From Diplolepis rosae (Eukaryota > Arthropoda > Insecta > Hymenoptera > Diplolepididae): a stretch of 64,000 nucleotides of DNA. Positions 40,440-51,670 of the stretch are shown in pieces. The notes under the pieces were generated by a model. That model had not been told where the DNA came from. It searched no databases and saw only the letters and a list, made by a program, of their open reading frames with translations. Location of the stretch: NCBI GenBank assembly GCA_030998225.1, contig JAPYXD010000391.1, forward strand, positions 2,542,001 to 2,606,000, written 5' to 3'. Every line of letters begins with the position of its first letter. The stretch's first letter is position 1. Made by a program: the position numbers and the translations under genes.

Positions 40440-41930
40440 ATTCCCTTTTGAAATGTCCTGGTTCCTTACAGTTGTAACAATTTAACTGTGTTGAATTTTC
40501 ACTCGCGTTCGCGTTCTGCAACTGTGTACCTTGTCTTAACCAATTTGAATTATCCTGTATTTTGTTGTTCCAGATTCTGCTTTCCTGGATTCGGTTTTCC
40601 GCTGGAAATTATATGGTGGGTTGTGTTTGACCTGGAACTCTATTTAACGTTAAGTGGTTCATCCTGGGTATCAGTTGATCATATGTGTTGTACTGGAATC
40701 TACTTTGATTATTTCGGAACCTGGGTTGAAATTCTTGCCAAAATCTAGGTTGAGGGGTGTTTAGGATTGCAGGGTATGGGTTAGGTCTCTGTACATAAGG
40801 TATTTTGTATTGTGGTCTATTATATCTTTGTAGTCTCCATGGAACTGTAAGTATATTTTGTTGTTTTCTATTTTGGGAATTCTAGTTTTCACTACTTTCT
40901 CTCCTTGGTTCTGTTATTTGTAGTATTTGGCCTTTTATTTCGGATTTTTTCAATTCGATTTCCCATTCCTTGCCCAAGTCTTCGAGTTCCTCGAATGTAT
41001 CGAAGTCGTTACGCTTGATGTGCATCTTGTGTTCGATTCTTAGGTTCTCATAAGCACGACGCAATTCCCATTCTAGACTTTTCCTGGGGTGGAGTTTTGT
41101 AAAATGTTTCCTGATTTCGATCAAATAAGGGTGAATGTCCTGGTTCCGTTTTTGGTTACAGAATTTAATTTTTTGTTTTATCTCTTCCAAAAATTTTTCG
41201 TCCATGTATGTTCTCGTAAATTCTCTGAAAAAATCTGACAAGGTTCTCCACGAATTCATATTGATTGAGCACCAATCTTTAGCGTCCTCCGTTAGCAGCG
41301 CGTCCAGGTTTTCCAAAATATCCGTACTACTTATTTGGTATCCCCTTTTGAATCTTTTTAGGTCGTCCAAAAAATGGGCCGGGCTATCTTCTTTAATGTT
41401 CCTAAATTTCAGTGGCCAATTGTTCATTACTTGGAACGGGGTTTGAGTCATTCCAAAAGGAAATTGTGTTGTTGGTCTTCGGTGATCGTTGTCGTTGTCA
41501 CTAAATTCTGAATTTTCCTCTGTTATTTGATTATCTCGGTCCACTCCTGAACGTCTGGTTGGTCTATTCCGAATTGTTGCTCGGCGTGTTCTATCTTGAT
41601 TGAAATTTTCCCCGAATTCCAGTGGTTCACTATCGTCTGTATCAGAATTTTGGTGGACGTTCTTTCTCCTATTTCTTAAATTTACCGATTGTTTATTTAA
41701 TATTTCATTTCTTCTTTCCATATTTTCCTTTTCCGATTTTCCTTGGTTCCTGCATTCCTTTTGAAATGAACTGAGGGCTGTGGGTTTCGCTGTTCTGTTT
41801 ATCCCTTTGTTTTTGTTTTCTATTTCTCGAATGAATTTCTCGCGTTCCCTAATTACTTGTTCATCGTAATGTCTTAGCAGTTCATTTGTTTCGTTGAGGG
41901 ATGCTTTGTTTATATGGTACCGCTCGACCT
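40440..41930 (-). CDS. gag: Gag of gypsy element E with CCHC knuckle
   Basis: The main frame runs from about 41,997 to 40,882 (371 residues as opened). Its first 30 residues are translated tRNA-like sequence, so the true start is probably the downstream NKASLNETNELL region or is lost. A Lys/Arg/Glu-rich N-terminal half is followed by a capsid-like domain (about 180-350): FPFGMTQTPFQVMNNWPLKF, WCSINMNSWRTLSDFF and HPRKSLEWELRRAYENL. After a stop, a CX2CX4HX4C knuckle (CYNCKEPGHFKREC) lies near 40,490-40,445. No protease motif was found before RT. Confidence 0.7.
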
Positions 41931-41973
41931 TATGATTGTTGATGGTCGACTGCTCTAACCACTGAGCTACACA
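41916..41973 (-). tRNA. tRNA-like sequence (A-box and degenerate B-box), probably pseudo
   Basis: The minus strand reads TGTGTAGCTCAGTGGTTAGAGC, a strong D-arm/A-box (TAGCTCAGTGG) with a GCTC/GAGC stem. GTCGACC and GGTCGA can pair in the anticodon-arm position. The T-arm GGTCGAGCGGTACC only loosely matches GGTTCGANNCC. Acceptor pairing is not clear. It is a tRNA relic or SINE head between the MULE fragment and element E gag. Confidence 0.45.
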
Positions 41974-41989
41974 GGCGTCGGACATCTCC

Positions 41990-42570
41990 TTCTCCACAGG
42001 AACATCTCCTTATATCGCCTAGTGGCTCAGCCTTGCTTTCCCTGCTTAGATCTTTGTAGATAGCAGTCATTGCGCTCAACACGTAATCGCTGAAATATTT
42101 ATTTCTTCGCATTGCAAGGCCATAAAAACACTCCGCTCATTGATGAACTTTGCTGTGAGCTTGCCTTTACTACTGAGGCCTTTAGTTGCTTTTTTCAATT
42201 TCCGAAGTCGGACTCCCATTATTTTTTGTACGTGACCATCGCATTCGTTTTCCAATACGGTGCTATCTTTACCATAAGGTCGAGATTCGAAAATGTCTAC
42301 AAAAGTTTTACTATCGCAATCACCAATATATGAAGAATATCTAATTTTTTGTAATTCTTCTGATCTAGAGAACATAATAAACTTTTTTCCTGAACATTTT
42401 CGGGAGGTCCATTATACCGCGAACCTTTCGAATGCTATCGTAACCGACACCAAGGATTCTCAACGCGAAAATGATGCGCCTGTCAATTTCGTAAGCGTTT
42501 TTAATGAGCGGACAAGAATTGATGTAGCGTGGTTCTTAATTATTGCAACTGATGTCTAACTTGAATCCAA
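41990..42570 (-). pseudogene. Mutator-like (MULE-type) transposase-domain relic
   Basis: Reading minus, one frame gives EIDRRIIFALRILGVGYDSI followed by RKVRGIMDLPKMF; after a frameshift the next gives YSSYIGDCDSKTFVDIFESR and ECDGHVQKIMGVRLRKLKKA; a third gives RNKYFSDYVLSAMTAIYKDL. This matches, in order, the Mutator-like transposase domain common in arthropod genomes (EINRRI...MRLLG, YIGDGDSK, C-GHVQKRMGTRLR). At least two frameshifts are present. Upstream sequence to 42,760 shows no clear continuation. Confidence 0.7.
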
Positions 42571-42768
42571 GTCCACGAATACTTGATTCAGAAAAAGTCA
42601 GATTTCTGTCTCACTCTTTGGACTTCACCATTTCGCTCAGTGTTGAAAAGACAGATAAAACTGATTTTTTCAAAATTTCACAGTGGTCTAACGCCTTAAA
42701 TTGTGTACATCTTATGAAAATATACTATGCTTTGAGATACTTATGTATACAACTCACGCACTACAAAT

Positions 42769-44567
42769 GAGCGTTATAGTTAATATACTCGTAATAAGTT
42801 TTGAGGTGCTTATATGGGGCATAATTTCTCAAATGATACCAGTTTAAAGTTTGGCTGATTGGAGCCCTATTTGATAATGCTTCCTACAAAAAAATTTTTT
42901 CGTTTTAACAAATGTTTGCTGGGGCGGGGCCGGGGGTGCAATTTTCAGACTTTTGATGGGAAGCCTCTTCTTCAAACGAATATAACTTATTTCTTTTTGC
43001 ATAAACCAAAATTTTACTTCATATGTTTTCTTCAGTCTTTTTTGTGATCTTTCAACTGATTGTAACCATTTTTGAAAAAAATCAAAATTTGACATGCATT
43101 TTCGAAAATCAAAAATAAATTTGACTCTTTCTCAAATTTGGACCCATTTTATTTATTTTTAAAATCATTTGGTTAAAAAGCTGAGATTTTTTCCTATGAA
43201 ATAGCAAAATTTCAGGATGGCGTCTTTTTTGTTTGTTTTCGAGCAATTGCGCGATGAATAGCCGGATGCTCCGCCGGAGCTGAGGCCGCGTGACTGTTCG
43301 CTACCGTCTTCACGCCGGGGAGCCCGTAGAACACCCTCAAGCTAATTTTTTACATTACATAATATCATACGCGATTAGTGTAACTGCTCTCTGTGAAACA
43401 CATGTTGAATGTTTAGAAACCTAACCTCAAAATTTAAATATATGATATTTCATCACGTGACAGGGTTTGTTTCTTTGTCCATTTGTTTCTTCATTTGTCT
43501 TCATTTGTTTCGTTGCTTCGTCACTTCTACCACTAGAGTTCCACTATTTTCGTTTCCCATAAGAGAAAATACTTTCACTCTGCATAATATCCCAGCATAC
43601 GAGTTGGTATTTCCAGATTTTATCTGAGAAAAGTTTCTTGAAGCAGGTTTGTCTTTAGAAATAATTCAATTTCATAATATAATTATGTTGATTCTGTTGA
43701 ATTATTCTAATTTCAAAAATCAATTATATCTGCAGTCGCGACATTCCATTTTTCCTCCTTCTGTTTCCTCTTCTGTTCTTCTTTTCCTTTTACTTTGTAT
43801 ATTACAAAATTCACCCAGATAAACAGAAACATCACTTTCCTACACATTCAATAACTAGGTATAAATTCAATAGATTTAATTTTCAAAACATATTCCAAAT
43901 TAAACTTACACTAACTGTAATTCAGGCATTGTAACTTGTAACTTAACAATGACAGTCCCAACTCTGTAAATGCAGAGAGCACTTACACTAACCGCGTATG
44001 ATATTATGTAATGTAAAAAATTAGCTTGAGGGTGTTCTACGGGCTCCCCGGCGTGAAGACGGTAGCGAACAGTCACGCGGCCTCAGCTCCGGCGGAGCAT
44101 CCGGCTATTCATCGCGCAATTGCTCGAAAACAAACAAAAAAGACGCCATCCTGAAATTTTGCTATTTCATAGGAAAAAATCTCAGCTTTTTAACCAAATG
44201 ATTTAAAAAATAAATAAAATGGGTCCAAATTTGAGAAAAAGTCAAATTTATTTTTGATTTTCGAAAATGTAGTTGAAAGATCACAAAAAAGACTGAAGAA
44301 AACATATCCAATATGATCATATATCAAACATATATCAAGCTTTATGCAAAAAGAAATAAGTTGTATTCGTTTGAAAAAGAGGCTTCCCATCAAAAGTCTG
44401 AAAATTGTACCCCCCCCCCCCCTATTTCAGAAAGTATTTGTCAAAACAAAAATAAAAATTTCGTAGGAAGTACCATAAAATAGGACTCCAATCGCCCAAA
44501 CTTTAAGCCCGATCGGACGACTTCGTTTTTTGGGCTGATATCATTTGAGAAATTACGCCCCATATAT
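42769..44567. mobile_element. Foldback-type element with inverted arms of about 600 bp
   Basis: 42,785-43,380 is the reverse complement of about 43,985-44,567, including GAGCCCGTAGAACACCCTCA and the GC-rich GATGCTCCGCCGGAGCTGAG segment (itself near-palindromic). The spacer of about 600 bp (43,390-43,985) has no convincing ORF. Outer-end similarity (AGCGTTATAGTTAATATA) resumes beyond the mariner at about 45,905-45,921, so the mariner inserted into the right arm. Poly(C/G) and T-run differences show arm divergence. Confidence 0.85.
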
Positions 44568-44568
44568 A

Positions 44569-45904
44569 CGAGATGTGTCCGAAAAGTATCCAACCTGCAT
44601 TCATATCTCCGCGTTGGTGCTATTCTTCGTCACCCGGACCGTGGCATCCTTCGAAGTAGTTCCCTTTTGAATGAACCACACGCTCCCAGTGGTGCTTCCA
44701 CATCTTAAAGCAGTCCTCGAATGCAGATTTTTGAATGGCCTTCAGCTTACGCGTCGCATTATTCTGCATCGTCTCGATGTCGTCGAACCGCTTTCCTTTG
44801 AGCGCCATTTTCAATTTTGGGAACACATAGAAGTCGCAGGGAGCTATGTCGGGACTGTACGGATGCTGGCGAAGCTGTGCAAAATTGTGTTTCGCCAAAA
44901 ATTCCTGCACAAGGTTCGATAAATGCGCAGGCGCGTTATCGTGGTGAAGAAGACAGTCACCGCTTGACCAGAAACGCGGTCGTTTTCTTCTCACGGCATC
45001 ACGCAATCTTTTCAGAACTTCAACGTAATATTTTTTGTTGATCGTCTGACCTCTTGGAGCAAATTCGTAGTGCACAACACCCTCACAATCGAAAAAGATA
45101 ATCAGCATTTAAATGACATCGCTCCGACTTTGACGTGATTTTTTTCGGCCGTGGCTCGTCTGAACGCTTCCACTGTGAAGATTGTTGTTTAGTTTCAGGA
45201 TCGTAACCATAAACCCATGATTGATCACCAGTAACAACCTTTTTAAGGATATTTTCATCAGCATTGACCATTTCCAAGTTATGCTGAGCGATTTCAGAGC
45301 GAAGGTCTTTCTGCTCGGTCGTGAGCAATTTTGGAATGAATTTCGCACACACGCGAGTCATTTCTAAAATCTTGTTCAAAATTTTCCAAGCAGTAGTTTT
45401 CGGTATTCCGACATCATTTTCTGGTTCACGAACAGTCGATCGACGATCACCATCAATCGCAAGTCGCACACGCTCGATGTTTTCCGGTGTTGTTGTCTGC
45501 GAAGGTCGGCCAGAAAGAGGGTCACTGTCAACAGATGTGCGGCCATTTTTAAACCGCCTGTACCACTCCTTTATCTGTGTTATGCCAATTCTTTTGAACA
45601 CAAAGGTCTTCTGTATCATTTTAATCGTCTCCGTACAACTCTTGCCGACATTGAAGCAAAACTTGGTGCAATTTCGTTTATCTGTTCTTTCTGTCATTTT
45701 CAACTGTAGACAAATGCGAAGAAAGGAAAAAGCACGTTGGACATAATCACACGCTGCGCGCGACCCAAGGCGTCCGGCCGGTAACTACAGCATTCAGGGA
45801 GTTCGTGGAGGGACTACTGCTTACGCTCATATCCCGCAGAGGCCAATCAAGCGCTCTGGCAAGAAGATATAAACGCAGGTCGGATACTTTTCGGACACAC
45901 CTCG
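44569..45904 (-). mobile_element. Mariner element (DD34D), both ends present
   Basis: Ends CGAGATGTGTCCGAAAAGTA and the complement of CGAGGTGTGTCCGAAAAGTA, with TA on both sides (44,567-44,568 and 45,905-45,906). At 1,336 bp it is the usual mariner length. It encodes a split transposase on the minus strand and lies in the right arm of the foldback element. Confidence 0.9.
44620..45703 (-). pseudogene. Mariner transposase, frameshifted
   Basis: Frame 45,703-45,083 (206 residues) carries the N-terminal HTH domain (KEWYRRFKNGRTSV), the linker GRPSQTTT and the first catalytic region VVTGDQSWVYGYDPETKQQS. Frame 45,108-44,620 (162 residues) continues with IIFFDCEGVVHYEF, HHDNAPAHLS and SPDIAPCDFYVFPKLK. 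I count 34 residues between the second and third Asp, the DD34D of classic mariners. One frameshift near 45,095-45,108 splits an otherwise full-length protein of about 345 residues. Confidence 0.88.
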
Positions 45905-45906
45905 TA

Positions 45907-46756
45907 TATATAATTAACGCTACTTCTCTGCTTGAGAAAGAAAGAGAAAGACTTTTTTCGTTCTCCGTCCTGGTAGATGGGTCGTTATCGAACACAATCC
46001 TGGCTAGAGTTTAGTAGTGCTAGTCGAGTAGTACAGGAAGCATATCAGGAAATCCAACTTGCTAGCTACACACTGGTAAAGTTCGTTTTGAGTAGATTCA
46101 ACTTTTGGAACTCGACTTAATACGACGATGCACGTATTTACCGGCACTTAATGATTCACAGCTACCACACTTGCACCACTTAGGGACCGGGGGTTATGTT
46201 TTCCCAGTACTAAGGTAATCCTTGTATAAGATACCAATAAAATATCGAAGGGTGAAATCGCGACACCGACAGCATGACTTGTAGACTGAACGACTACAGA
46301 CCGAAAGACAACCTCCAGAGGTAAATCTGGGGTTTATATATTATTGATTGTTCCTACAGTGGGAGTGCGCTTGAAAATTTGTGAATCGGCACATACATTG
46401 CTAATTTGTCGATCGGCACGCGTCTGGTAGCAATGTCAATGACCATGTTTGCTGAGAGTTGCGTAAACTCATGAACTCGCGGATTGCTCCCACACAGGTC
46501 ATACTATCGAGATCAAAGTCCATTGATGCTCGATGCGGTACATCTGGCTCTCGTCTTTTCAGATGTGTTACGTATTATATATATGTTGTAACGTGGTAAA
46601 TTACGTTAAATTCTTTTACCTCGACCAACAACGACAGGATCCAGCTCAAGCCACCTTTATTTTATTATACACGAATTTGTCAAGGATAGTCTGATAGCTG
46701 CTTCAAGAATTTATTTATACTGTTATGATTAATATAAAAAGGACATATTAAGTTTT
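45907..46756. other. Non-coding region including an inverted copy of the LTR-like segment
   Basis: 46,190-46,570 contains, on the minus strand, GTAACACAT, CGCACTCCCACTG and the AATAATATATAAACCCCAGA block shared with 28,767-29,100. No gene is present. The 46,575-46,756 stretch is AT-rich without features. Confidence 0.4.
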
Positions 46757-47301
46757 CTAGCGGACTCGGCTGAGAGAACGGTCATAGAATACTCTGACCG
46801 TTCTCCGACCGTTCTATGGCCTCGCATTATTACGGCTAAGAACGGTAAAAAAGACATTAAAAGCATTGCAATTATTATTCTGTGGCGAAATTTGGATTAG
46901 AAGGTGAAGCAATAAATACAACTATCTTATTTTTCAGCGATAAAAACTAGGAAAACATCATGTACCTGTTATTGAAGGCAGTGCAGTGGTTCACCATTTG
47001 CGGAACGTCTCCACCGATAGTAAACCTTCACAGTGGAGACGTTCCGCCAATTATGAACCACTGCACTGCCTTCAATGACAGGTACATGATGTTTTCCTAG
47101 TTTTTATCGCTGAAAAATAAGATAATTGTATTTATTGCTTCACCTTCTAATCCAAATTTCGCCACAGAATAATAATTGCAATGCTTTTAATGTCTTTTTT
47201 ACCGTTCTTAGCCGTAATAATGCGAGGTCATAGAACGGCCAGAGAACGGTCAGAGAACGGTCAGATTATTCTATGACCGTTCTCTCAGCCGGGTCCGCTA
47301 G
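46757..47301. mobile_element. 545-bp hairpin (foldback MITE-like) element
   Basis: CTAGCGGACTCGGCTGAGAG at the left pairs with CTCAGCCGGGTCCGCTAG at the right. The arms, about 260 bp each, are near-identical around a 17-bp loop (CGATAGTAAACCTTCAC, about 47,018). Inside each arm are short GACCGTTCTC-type direct repeats. No ORF and no clear target duplication beyond CTAG, which is part of the repeat. Confidence 0.85.
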
Positions 47302-48060
47302 GGTTGGAGTCATTATATATTATATAATTGCATTGTCTCTTTGTACCTGCTGTGTTGTACAGTACGAACTCTTCGTAGTTAGAACGCACCCCTCGACGTT
47401 TTAAGTGAATGGGTCAAGCTATCCTAGAGACACTTCAGCTTATTGGTTGCCTGGCGCCGCCGTCCTGACAAGAAGAGTCTCCTGTGCAAACCTCAGCTTC
47501 ATGCGCGTGCGTCAGCCTTTCCAGCTGATGTAATGAAACTGTGCGACGCCTGTGGCGCGCAGCTTTATTCTGTCGTTGTCAACTGAGTGTCAAGTAGCGG
47601 CCAAAAATGTAATTAAAGATACTATTTTTTAATGGACGTCACAGGTTTTGACTTGGACGCGTTGAGGCGCGAGATTGCGGCCAAGAGCCCGGTAAGCCTT
47701 TAAGACTATATTCCGGGCCATTACAAATCGCTTTGTGGTTATATTTTTTGATTGTCTTCTATTTTAAATTTGTCTCTTATGATACCAGTGGCTCTCAGGC
47801 TCTCCAAGAGCCTATATATTATGCTTAGGCGTTGCATGCCAATTTTATTTAAATTTTTTTTGGACTTATTTTACTTTAATGCTGCTAAATTTATTTTTAT
47901 TTTATTTTGGATGCAAGAGCTTTTATGTTTAGGGTTAAGTTTCCTTCCTAAGCTCCAAAACGCTACCTGATCCGAACTCCCGAATCCATCCGGCCCTAGC
48001 CGGAACCCATCAACTCAACTCACTACATTACCGACGTGAGGCAATTCTCTTATTTTATGC
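47302..48060 (+). other. GC-richer region with a possible first exon
   Basis: 47,400-47,620 is less AT-rich than its surroundings. At 47,632 an ATG opens a 20-codon peptide (MDVTGFDLDALRREIAAKSP) that ends exactly at a GTAAGC splice-donor-like site at 47,692. No downstream exon is evident; the frame at 47,752-47,970 is hydrophobic and unsupported. This could be a captured or truncated 5' exon. Confidence 0.3.
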
Positions 48061-48069
48061 AACGTTTAT

Positions 48070-48149
48070 ATGCCGAGTTGCCTTGCTGCATGCCGGGTCG
48101 CCTTGTTGCATACCGGGTTGTCTGGTTTCTTGCCGGGTTACCTTGTTGC
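48070..48149 (+). repeat. Four tandem copies of a 20-bp minisatellite
   Basis: Units ATGCCGAGTTGCCTTGCTGC, ATGCCGGGTCGCCTTGTTGC, ATACCGGGTTGTCTGGTTTC and TTGCCGGGTTACCTTGTTGC follow one another without spacer. Confidence 0.85.
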
Positions 48150-48299
48150 AGGCGCAACTTTATAGATGAATTAAATTTTACGGGATGCAACAACAATATT
48201 CGGGTTCCATTGTAATCAGGATTGATTTTGATTTAATTTTTTTTCCTGATTAGTTGCTGGTGAGGTTATATGTGAAGGTCTATGTCTATTAATATTAAC

Positions 48300-48556
48300 A
48301 ATTTTAGGTTTATTTTTAATCGGAATTTTTGTTCCCCTTGCCTAATATTTCAAGTACTTCATACAGCCCTGAGTATTGATTTCTGAATTTCTTTAACTCT
48401 CCTCCTTCCAATAAAAATACACTCTCCGATTTGAAAATTTTGTGGATTAATTTTTCTATCATAATATTTTTTTGATTTTTCTTCAGCTGCTATTAAAGTT
48501 TTTCTTACTATTTCACACATTTCATCTAATTTTGTAATCAATTTTGTCATATGCAT
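48300..48556 (-). pseudogene. Integrase C-terminal domain of element C
   Basis: The frame gives KLITKLDEMCEIVRKTLIAA, EEKSKKYYDRKINPQNFQIG and a short tail. After a frameshift GLYEVLEILGKGN follows, the GPY/F-like module. This aligns with the last 130 residues of the element A integrase (SKEQYDKKTRPLNAKIGD). The zinc domain and DDE core are missing. Confidence 0.7.
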
Positions 48557-48855
48557 ATCGAGAGTGATATTGATTTCCTTTTCGTAATTTTTGGACTATC
48601 TCTTTTTGTAAATTTATGAAATTTAGTAATTTTCCACGTTCTTCCAAAAATATCTCCAAAAAATTTCTCTCCTTTAAAAGTTACAAAATATGCATAATTA
48701 TCCTTTCTCATTGTTAATTGGTCGCGGCATTCAGTTATACTCTTCGCTGGCTTAGAGAATCCAGATTTTGAAGGGTGCGGCTCTGGGGGTGGTCTTTCTT
48801 CTGTAAAATCGTTTTCGTCAGAGTTTTTAGAATTCTCTATTTCTAATGTATCCAA
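48547..48855 (-). pseudogene. Pre-integrase module of element C
   Basis: About 100 residues with an acidic/Pro-rich N-terminus (ERPPPEPHPSKS) and the block ITECRDQLTMRKDNYAYFVT, similar to the module at 5,969-6,496 in element A. It then runs straight into integrase C-terminal sequence, marking the deletion of the integrase core. Confidence 0.6.
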
Positions 48856-48869
48856 TTGTTCGTTCCTAC

Positions 48870-49150
48870 TTTCTTATTTCAAATTCTGGAAATTTTCCTG
48901 GGTTTCTCCCTTTCTTATATCTCCAATTGGCAAGTCGGAAATTATTGCGCAATAACATTTTTCTTTCAATTCTTCATATTCATTTTTCTTAGAATGTTTT
49001 TTCATGTTTGCTTTTGACTTTTGCTTAACATCATAATCTGGATCAGAATCAGATTCGTCTTCTGATTCCATAAATGTACGTTTTTTATTATTATTTGCAG
49101 GTGATTTATTTATACCTATTCTGGGTCTACCTCTCCTTTTAATGGGTTCC
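48870..49150 (-). pseudogene. AT-hook and acidic linker of element C
   Basis: Near 49,130 the minus frame reads PIKRRGRPRIG (AT-hook core RGRP) followed within about 25 residues by the acidic MESEDESDSDPDYDVKQKS. The layout mirrors 4,399-4,641 of element A. No RNase H1-type domain is found next to it, because sequence between here and 51.1 kb is replaced by other repeats. Confidence 0.55.
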
Positions 49151-49269
49151 TGTAATTTTATTTCTTGAATAATTTGTGTGGCCTTCCGCGCTTCTTTTGT
49201 ACCTTATTTGTTACTTCAATATTTCTTATTAATTTATTTTTTATGTTATCTTCATTCTTATCCATACCT

Positions 49270-49885
49270 ATATTCTGTTACATGCGTATCAAAACGGATG
49301 AATCTCTTTTCATGGTACTCCTGAATTAATATTGCGTGGAAAGATATCCCATGCTATATTAGTTCACGACATATAAACGAAGCAGGGACACACTTCGTTA
49401 CTTTGTGTCGCTCGAAAATTCAGCGCTTCATGAGAACCGCCGCAACGCAGCATTCCTGGGGTGGTGAGCTGGTTCGAGACGAGTACAAATTGAATAAGCG
49501 AACAAATAACAGCATGTATCCGTTCCTCAAAAGATTTTTTTAATGTATGTGACAAGAAATCCTTCCGGGATGGATTGCTTCTTGTTATATTTTTCAGAAT
49601 GGAAAATGAATTATAGAAGGAGAGATTTTCATGAATTATATTCATTTCCATCTATGAGAATAGTTGCTGCATCTGCGAGAGTACATTGGGACGCAATCAC
49701 TATGTGAAGTTGTAAGGAGAACAAGAAAATTAGAGAACGCGAAGAATAAGTGGGAACAGGAAAAATGAGTAGATCGGAATATTGTGCAACAAGTCCGCAC
49801 TGTTGTAACGAATGAAACTATCTCACCATGTATTAAATTTCTTTAGACATAGGCTCCGAATGAAACAAGTGTATATGCGAATATA
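49270..49885. other. Non-coding region
   Basis: No recognisable gene; small frames only. It separates the linker of element C from LTR-like repeat copy 2. Confidence 0.4.
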
Positions 49886-49889
49886 AGCT

Positions 49890-50950
49890 ACTATTACACG
49901 ATTGCTACATAAAGAGAACGAAAGAATGAGAGAGCGGGAGAAATAAGTGAGAAAAATAGGAATGAACAATTAGAATGGATGGAGAGTATGATAAGAAAAG
50001 AGGAAGAAATGTAAGGGAGAGAAGGAACGAGAAACAGCGATGTAACGCTAGCCAGAGTTGCTCGACAGAAGAGAATGAAAGAGTATAAGAGAGGAGGAGA
50101 ATCATTTCCTTGCAGTTCAAGCAAACATCGCGAGGTTCAAGTTAACATCGCGCCCATCCTACCCAAAATGCTTCAGCCAACTGGCCTACCACAACAAAAT
50201 CCACGTGCTTATTGAGACATCTAACAAAACTCATGCTCATAATTACAAATAATAATCACAAATTTAGATAAGTTGAAATATTGTAACCTAATTTGAAGTA
50301 TAGCAGAAACTAAGGGTAGTTTCTAAAATAATTCGATGGCTATGCATTGAATGATAGAAGTTGTGAGTTACTTCCTTTTGCCGTGAAGTCAAGGGTAAAG
50401 GTATTAAGTGACATCTAAAAATTCAGCAAAAAACGCAGTGTTAAACTTAGCATTAGCGCAATTTTTTAAGTTATCCCTACCTAAATAGGCACAAATCCTT
50501 ACCGCGACCGCCGAACGTTAAGCTTATGAGCCGAATCAAGACCTAATTAAAATAGCAGTCTTCTAATAGGAAAATTTTAGCGGCGAAAAGAGAGAATTTA
50601 AAAGCATTCACCCCTTTTCTGGTTAAAAGCCAGCTGTCATTTTTTCTATTAAAATCTAAACGAACTAGTGGGAGAAAATTGTAAAAGGACTAGAGTCACT
50701 TCCAGGTAGTAACGAAATCTACAAAAACTCTACGCCCATTCCAGGAAGAGATAAGGATCAAAGGAATACACCTTTCTCACTTTTTCCTCTACCAAGGAAT
50801 GGTAGATTTAAGGTTGAACATACTGGTAAGCCATGTATCGCTCCAATTACAATTAATACCTTTGTATCACGTTTGAGATATAAAAATAAAACATTAGTAC
50901 TTGGGAACTTCAGATCTTTTAATCAAATGTTGTTTATAACATTTATTTCC
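49890..50950 (+). repeat. Long LTR-like interspersed repeat, copy 2
   Basis: Diverged copy of 10,930-12,560: GAGA-rich start, CCACGTGCTT at about 50,200, GCAGTCTTCTAAT at about 50,552, TTTAAAAGCATTCACCCCTT at about 50,597 and AATAAAAC at about 50,884. It lies inside element C with no accompanying internal sequence, consistent with a solo LTR. Confidence 0.45.
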
Positions 50951-51123
50951 ATTTTTTAATAAAATCCAAATTGAATCCATGACACATTTCAAAAATTGCA
51001 AAACAAATGTTTCCGATATATTTTGTTCTTTAATTGATTTGTAAAGAACGTTTCCATTCCCCTCATTTTCATTTTATTTATTATTATATAAATCAACCTT
51101 TTATTGTTAATATTCTGCCAGTT

Positions 51124-51670
51124 TCAATGTATTCGAGAGCAAGGGTCTTTCGGGTTTTGAAACCATACTATTGATTTATGGTCTGTGACCAATGTAAATT
51201 TTCTTCCATATAAATAAGGGCGAAAATATGTTACGCAATGAATAATTGCTAAAGCTTCTTTTTCGTATGTGTTGTATTTTCTCTCATTATCATTTAATGA
51301 TCTGGAAGTGTAAACTATAGCTTTATCATTACCTATTTTACCTTGCGAAAGTTTTCCTCCTATAACGAATCCTGACGCATCAGTTGTCAAAATGAAAGGT
51401 TGTGAGAAGTCTGATCTTTGTAAAAGAGGTTTTTCACATCATTTTTCTTTCAAGAGCTCAAATGCTTTTTGTTCCTTTTCGACCACTAAATCTTACATCC
51501 TTTTTCAAAAGTTAATTCAAGGGTGTTTCAATATTAGAATATCCATCGATAAACCTTCTATAGTAGCCTGATAATCCTAAGAATTGTTTAATATTTTTAG
51601 GGTTTTTGAAATAGGAACATTTTTAACGGCTTCTATTTTCTTAGGGTCTGGGCGTACTCCTTATTGACTG
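51124..51670 (-). pseudogene. pol: RNase H and connection domain of element C
   Basis: From 51,390 the frame reads TTDASGFVIGGKLSQGKI, YNTYEKEALAIIHCVTYFRPYLYG and VTDHKSIVWF, a gypsy RNase H start. Further upstream (51,400-51,670) frameshifted pieces read RRPDPKKIEAVKN-like and QAFELLKEK-like connection sequence. The end of RNase H is lost at 51,120. Confidence 0.7.

Larger units (their letters stand above)
37780..41930 (-). mobile_element. Ty3/gypsy retroelement E (gag-RT-RH-IN), truncated 5'
   Basis: Minus-strand order gag (41.9-40.9 kb), CCHC knuckle (about 40.47 kb), RT (40.27-39.23), RNase H (to 38.80), integrase (38.81-37.78). There is no env. It differs from element A in motif details and is better preserved: one stop in RNase H and one frameshift before integrase. 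Little room remains between knuckle and RT, so protease seems deleted. The 5' side abuts a tRNA-like sequence and a MULE relic. Confidence 0.85.

Noticed and set aside
41881..41990. Gag N-terminal peptide CVAQWLEQSTINNHKV as real protein
   Set aside because: It is the translation of a tRNA-like sequence, a common source of false protein matches.
49894..50124. Ser/Leu/Phe-rich minus-strand ORFs
   Set aside because: Reverse reading of a purine-rich GAGA tract; no family similarity.
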